64,000 nucleotides of DNA from assembly GCF_000331245.1 (NCBI RefSeq), contig NZ_ANFZ01000004.1:100345-164344 (forward strand), in the 5' to 3' direction. The first letter of the stretch is position 1. Every line of letters begins with the position of its first letter. The DNA comes from Blastomonas sp. AAP53 (GTDB lineage Bacteria; Pseudomonadota; Alphaproteobacteria; Sphingomonadales; Sphingomonadaceae). Position numbers and translations under genes: made by a program. Under the pieces are notes generated by a model. The model worked only from the letters and a program-made list of their open reading frames with translations, made no database searches and had not been told where the DNA came from. Shown piece by piece: positions 61,712 through 64,000 of this stretch.

Positions 61712-62215
61712 TCAGTCTTTCTGGTCAGGATCAGGAATTGGCTGGTCAGGATCGAGAATGGCGGTGAAGGCGTCCACCCAGGCGCGGGGCTGGCGGATGG
61801 GTCGCCCTTCGGGGTTGATAAAGGCGGCGGTAACCTCTGCATCCAGAAGTGTCTCGAAGGATTCGGCCATAGATTGTCCGCGTCGGATGACTCGTTGATG
61901 AATGATGCACGCTGCAGCGCGCAATCGTGTGATCTGGCTCATCACCACCAGGTCGTCGTCCATCTTGGCCGGGCGCAGGAAGCGCAAGTTCATGTCGGCC
62001 ACCGCATATACGCCTTCGCCGGCAGCATAAGTGGTGCGCTGCTCGATACCCAGGCAGCTGAGCATGTCCGAGCGCGCCCGCTCCAGATAGCGCAGATAGT
62101 TGGCATGATAGACGATGCCCGAAAAATCGGTGTCCTCGAAATAGACCCGGCAGGCGAAATAATGCGTCCTGCCTTCAAACCGGCCACGGAAGGGGAGGAT
62201 ATCGGGCGGAACCAT
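61712..62215 (-). CDS. ybgC: Tol-Pal-associated acyl-CoA thioesterase YbgC
   Basis: 167 aa hotdog thioesterase. Catalytic Asp in RVYFEDTDFSGIVYHANYLRYLERARSDML; rest of the 4HBT domain follows (RFLRPAKMDDDLVVMSQI). First gene of the tol operon, as in most proteobacteria, with a possible role in phospholipid metabolism near the Tol complex. Divergent from aroF/aroG. Confidence 0.93.
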   Translation of the reverse strand: MVPPDILPFRGRFEGRTHYFACRVYFEDTDFSGIVYHANYLRYLERARSDMLSCLGIEQRTTYAAGEGVYAVADMNLRFLRPAKMDDDLVVMSQITRLRAAACIIHQRVIRRGQSMAESFETLLDAEVTAAFINPEGRPIRQPRAWVDAFTAILDPDQPIPDPDQKD

Positions 62216-62377
62216 GGTCCCTCGCTTAGAGTCTTTGCGTTATCAATGGCAAGGCTTGCGAGGCGCAAGCGACGTTAAATGCCATTTGGCTGCTGCATTT
62301 TGTGCCTGACATTGCTATGGGGCGCGGCCCGGCCTAAATTGCCGGGCTTGTCTTGTTGGACGGCTGGAGTGAATGAC

Positions 62378-63751
62378 GTGGCAGTGAAGTGGACACCTGA
62401 TAGCTGGCGGACCCAAGAGGCGCGGCATATTCCGGAGTATCGCGATGCCGCCGCGCTTGCCGAGGCAGAGGCCACGCTGAAGAATTATCCGCCTTTGGTG
62501 TTTGCGGGCGAAGCGCGCAGCCTGGAGAAGGAACTGGCACGCGTTGCCGCCGGCGAGGCATTCCTGCTGCAGGGCGGCGATTGCGCCGAGAGCTTTGCCG
62601 AGTTCCATCCCAACAACATCCGCGACACCTTCCGCGTGCTGCTGCAGATGGCGGTGGTGCTGACGTTCGCGTCGAAGCGGCCGGTGGTGAAGCTGGGCCG
62701 CATGGCGGGCCAGTTCGCCAAGCCGCGCTCCGCCCCGACCGAGCGGCAGGGCGATATCGAGATGCCGAGCTATTTCGGCGACAACATCAACGGCATCGAG
62801 TTCGACGCGGCGGTGCGCGAGCCCGATCCTGCACGCATGGTGCGCGCCTATTCGCAGAGCGCAGCCACGCTCAACCTGCTGCGCGCCTTTGCCAGCGGCG
62901 GCTATGCCAGCCTGCAGCAGGTGCAGCAGTGGATGCACGATTTCATGGGCCGCAGCCCCTGGGCGGATCGCTATGCCCAGACCGCCGACCGCATCAGCGA
63001 GGCGCTCGATTTCATGCGCGCCTGCGGCATCAGCCCCGATACCGTCCCGCAGCTGCAGGGCACCAGCTTCTTCACCAGCCACGAGGCATTGCTGCTGCCG
63101 TTCGAGGAAGCCATGACCCGGCGCGATTCGCTGACCGGCGACTGGTACGACACCTCCGCCCACTTCCTGTGGATCGGTGACCGCACCCGCTTTGAAGGGT
63201 CGGCGCATGTCGAGTTCCTGCGCGGCATCGGCAACCCGATCGGCATCAAGTGCGGCCCAAGCCTCAGCACCGACGCGCTGCTGTCGATGCTGGATACGCT
63301 TAACCCTGCGCGCATACCCGGGCGGATGACGCTGATCAGCCGCTTCGGGCACGACAAGGTCGAGGCCGGCCTCGCGCCGCTCGTCCGCGCGGTGAAGAAG
63401 GAGGGTCACCCGGTCATCTGGTCGTGCGACCCGATGCACGGCAATGTCGTGAAATCCGAAAGCGGCTTCAAGACGCGGCCCTTCGAGCGGATCATGGCCG
63501 AACTGCGCGGCTTCTTCGCCGTGCACCGCGCCGAGGGCACGCATGCCGGCGGTATCCATATCGAGATGACCGGGCAGAATGTGACCGAATGCACCGGCGG
63601 CGCGATCGCGATCACCGACGAGGCTCTGGGCGACCGCTACCACACGCATTGCGACCCGCGCCTCAACGCGGCGCAGTCGCTGGAAGTGGCGTTCGAGGTC
63701 GCCGAGATGCTCAACGCAGAAGTCGCATTGACGGCCAAGCGCGCGGCATGA
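62378..63751 (+). CDS. Class II 3-deoxy-D-arabino-heptulosonate 7-phosphate synthase
   Basis: 457 aa, first enzyme of the shikimate pathway, class II (plant/Mycobacterium AroG) type. Motifs: [15 protein letters not shown] with the metal-binding Cys, [54 protein letters not shown], and [15 protein letters not shown] 62378 is the chosen start (GGAG 8 bases upstream); nearby GTGs (62369, 62384) are also possible, and the longer frame from 62279 has no similarity. Its stop overlaps the next gene by 4 bp. Confidence 0.93.
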   Translation: MAVKWTPDSWRTQEARHIPEYRDAAALAEAEATLKNYPPLVFAGEARSLEKELARVAAGEAFLLQGGDCAESFAEFHPNNIRDTFRVLLQMAVVLTFASKRPVVKLGRMAGQFAKPRSAPTERQGDIEMPSYFGDNINGIEFDAAVREPDPARMVRAYSQSAATLNLLRAFASGGYASLQQVQQWMHDFMGRSPWADRYAQTADRISEALDFMRACGISPDTVPQLQGTSFFTSHEALLLPFEEAMTRRDSLTGDWYDTSAHFLWIGDRTRFEGSAHVEFLRGIGNPIGIKCGPSLSTDALLSMLDTLNPARIPGRMTLISRFGHDKVEAGLAPLVRAVKKEGHPVIWSCDPMHGNVVKSESGFKTRPFERIMAELRGFFAVHRAEGTHAGGIHIEMTGQNVTECTGGAIAITDEALGDRYHTHCDPRLNAAQSLEVAFEVAEMLNAEVALTAKRAA

Positions 63752-63921
63752 GCGAACGGCGGGTCATCGTGCAGCGCGAGGTCGTCCGCAACGGCGTCGG
63801 CTTCGGCAGCGCCTTGGCCATCGCGATCAGCTACACCGCGCACAAATCTGTGCTCTGGGCGATCATCCACGGGTTCTTTTCGTGGTTCTACGTCGTGTAT
63901 TTTGTGCTGACGCGGGATTGA
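63748..63921 (+). CDS. Small single-span membrane protein coupled to DAHP synthase
   Basis: 57 aa: [20 protein letters not shown] then [37 protein letters not shown]. One or two hydrophobic helices (about 20-52) with a basic N-terminus, so N-in topology. The ATG overlaps the DAHP synthase stop (ATGA), which supports translation. A hairpin terminator follows at 63934-63955. Function unknown. Confidence 0.65.
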   Translation: MSERRVIVQREVVRNGVGFGSALAIAISYTAHKSVLWAIIHGFFSWFYVVYFVLTRD

Positions 63922-63933
63922 TGGTGGCATGCT

Positions 63934-63955
63934 CCCCTCCCTGGTCAGGGAGGGG
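63934..63955. terminator. Hairpin terminator after the 57-aa gene
   Basis: CCCCTCCCT (63934-63942), loop GGTC, AGGGAGGGG (63947-63955). The 9 bp stem is perfect; no long T-run follows (CTAGG), so it is a plausible but not certain terminator. Confidence 0.5.
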
Positions 63956-64000
63956 CTAGGGGTGGGTCGTCGGCGCTGAGCGTCGCGTCTGTACGCCTAA

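Overview
The window is GC-rich, gene-dense chromosomal DNA of an alphaproteobacterium, almost certainly order Sphingomonadales. This rests on a bacterial serine palmitoyltransferase with its dedicated acyl carrier protein and a ceramide-type reductase, an HPr-kinase-related/PqqD-like cassette of the kind found in sphingomonads, CtrA-lineage style gene content (DUF1285, DUF1499, RHH_4, DUF3429), and a Pho box of the alphaproteobacterial type. I cannot name the genus from sequence alone. Nothing looks like a prophage, plasmid, rRNA operon, CRISPR array or IS element.

Layout. 1-3010 (minus): phoR, a three-unit Pho box, pstS and the 5' part of pstC, which runs off the left edge. 3202-5984 (plus): a Tat-signal protein followed by the PqqD-like, HprK-like and nucleotidyltransferase genes, a tight cassette of unproven function. 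5981-11707: acetyltransferase and gph (minus), then glmU, a VapBC-type toxin-antitoxin module inserted in front of glmS, and a GFA-fold protein. 12-16 kb: a membrane GGDEF/EAL protein and purQ-purS. 15.7-23.1 kb: M16 protease, purC, an S41-like protease with its membrane AraC regulator. 23.4-33.5 kb: parC, a second GGDEF/EAL protein with a degenerate GGDEF, a CCA-adding enzyme/Nudix/DUF1285 operon, assorted small metabolic genes, sodC and a TonB-like gene. 33.5-41.5 kb: tRNA-Thr(UGU), a serine hydrolase, rarA, padR and putA. 41.7-43.9 kb: a Nudix-DUF47 fusion next to a Pit phosphate transporter. 43.9-49.4 kb: the sphingolipid genes (acp-spt, cerR-like) with a Pycsar-effector-like membrane gene among them, then proB and obgE. 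49.5-55 kb: clpS, murA, a manganese (yybP-ykoY) riboswitch in front of a TMEM165/GDT1-type exporter, argG and a DUF3429 gene. 54.8-55.9 kb holds no convincing protein gene: it has a dispersed palindromic repeat, a pair of perfect DnaA-box-like sites and what looks like a 0.7 kb structured RNA ending in a strong terminator. 55.9-64 kb: a dicarboxylate/amino-acid symporter, the complete Tol-Pal operon (ybgC-tolQ-tolR-tolA-tolB-pal, minus), and class II DAHP synthase with a small membrane protein.

Functional themes. Phosphate is handled twice (Pst under PhoR/Pho box control, and Pit with a DUF47 partner fused to a Nudix domain). Envelope construction is strongly represented: glmU, glmS and murA for peptidoglycan and surface sugars, sphingolipid synthesis in place of part of the LPS-type lipids, Tol-Pal for envelope constriction. 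The most noteworthy items are the long putative ncRNA, a palindromic repeat that appears to have been inserted in frame into the signal-peptide region of tolB, the HprK/PqqD/nucleotidyltransferase cassette with its Tat-exported partner, the manganese riboswitch, the Nudix-DUF47 fusion, and a toxin-antitoxin module with an extra short ribbon-helix-helix ORF.
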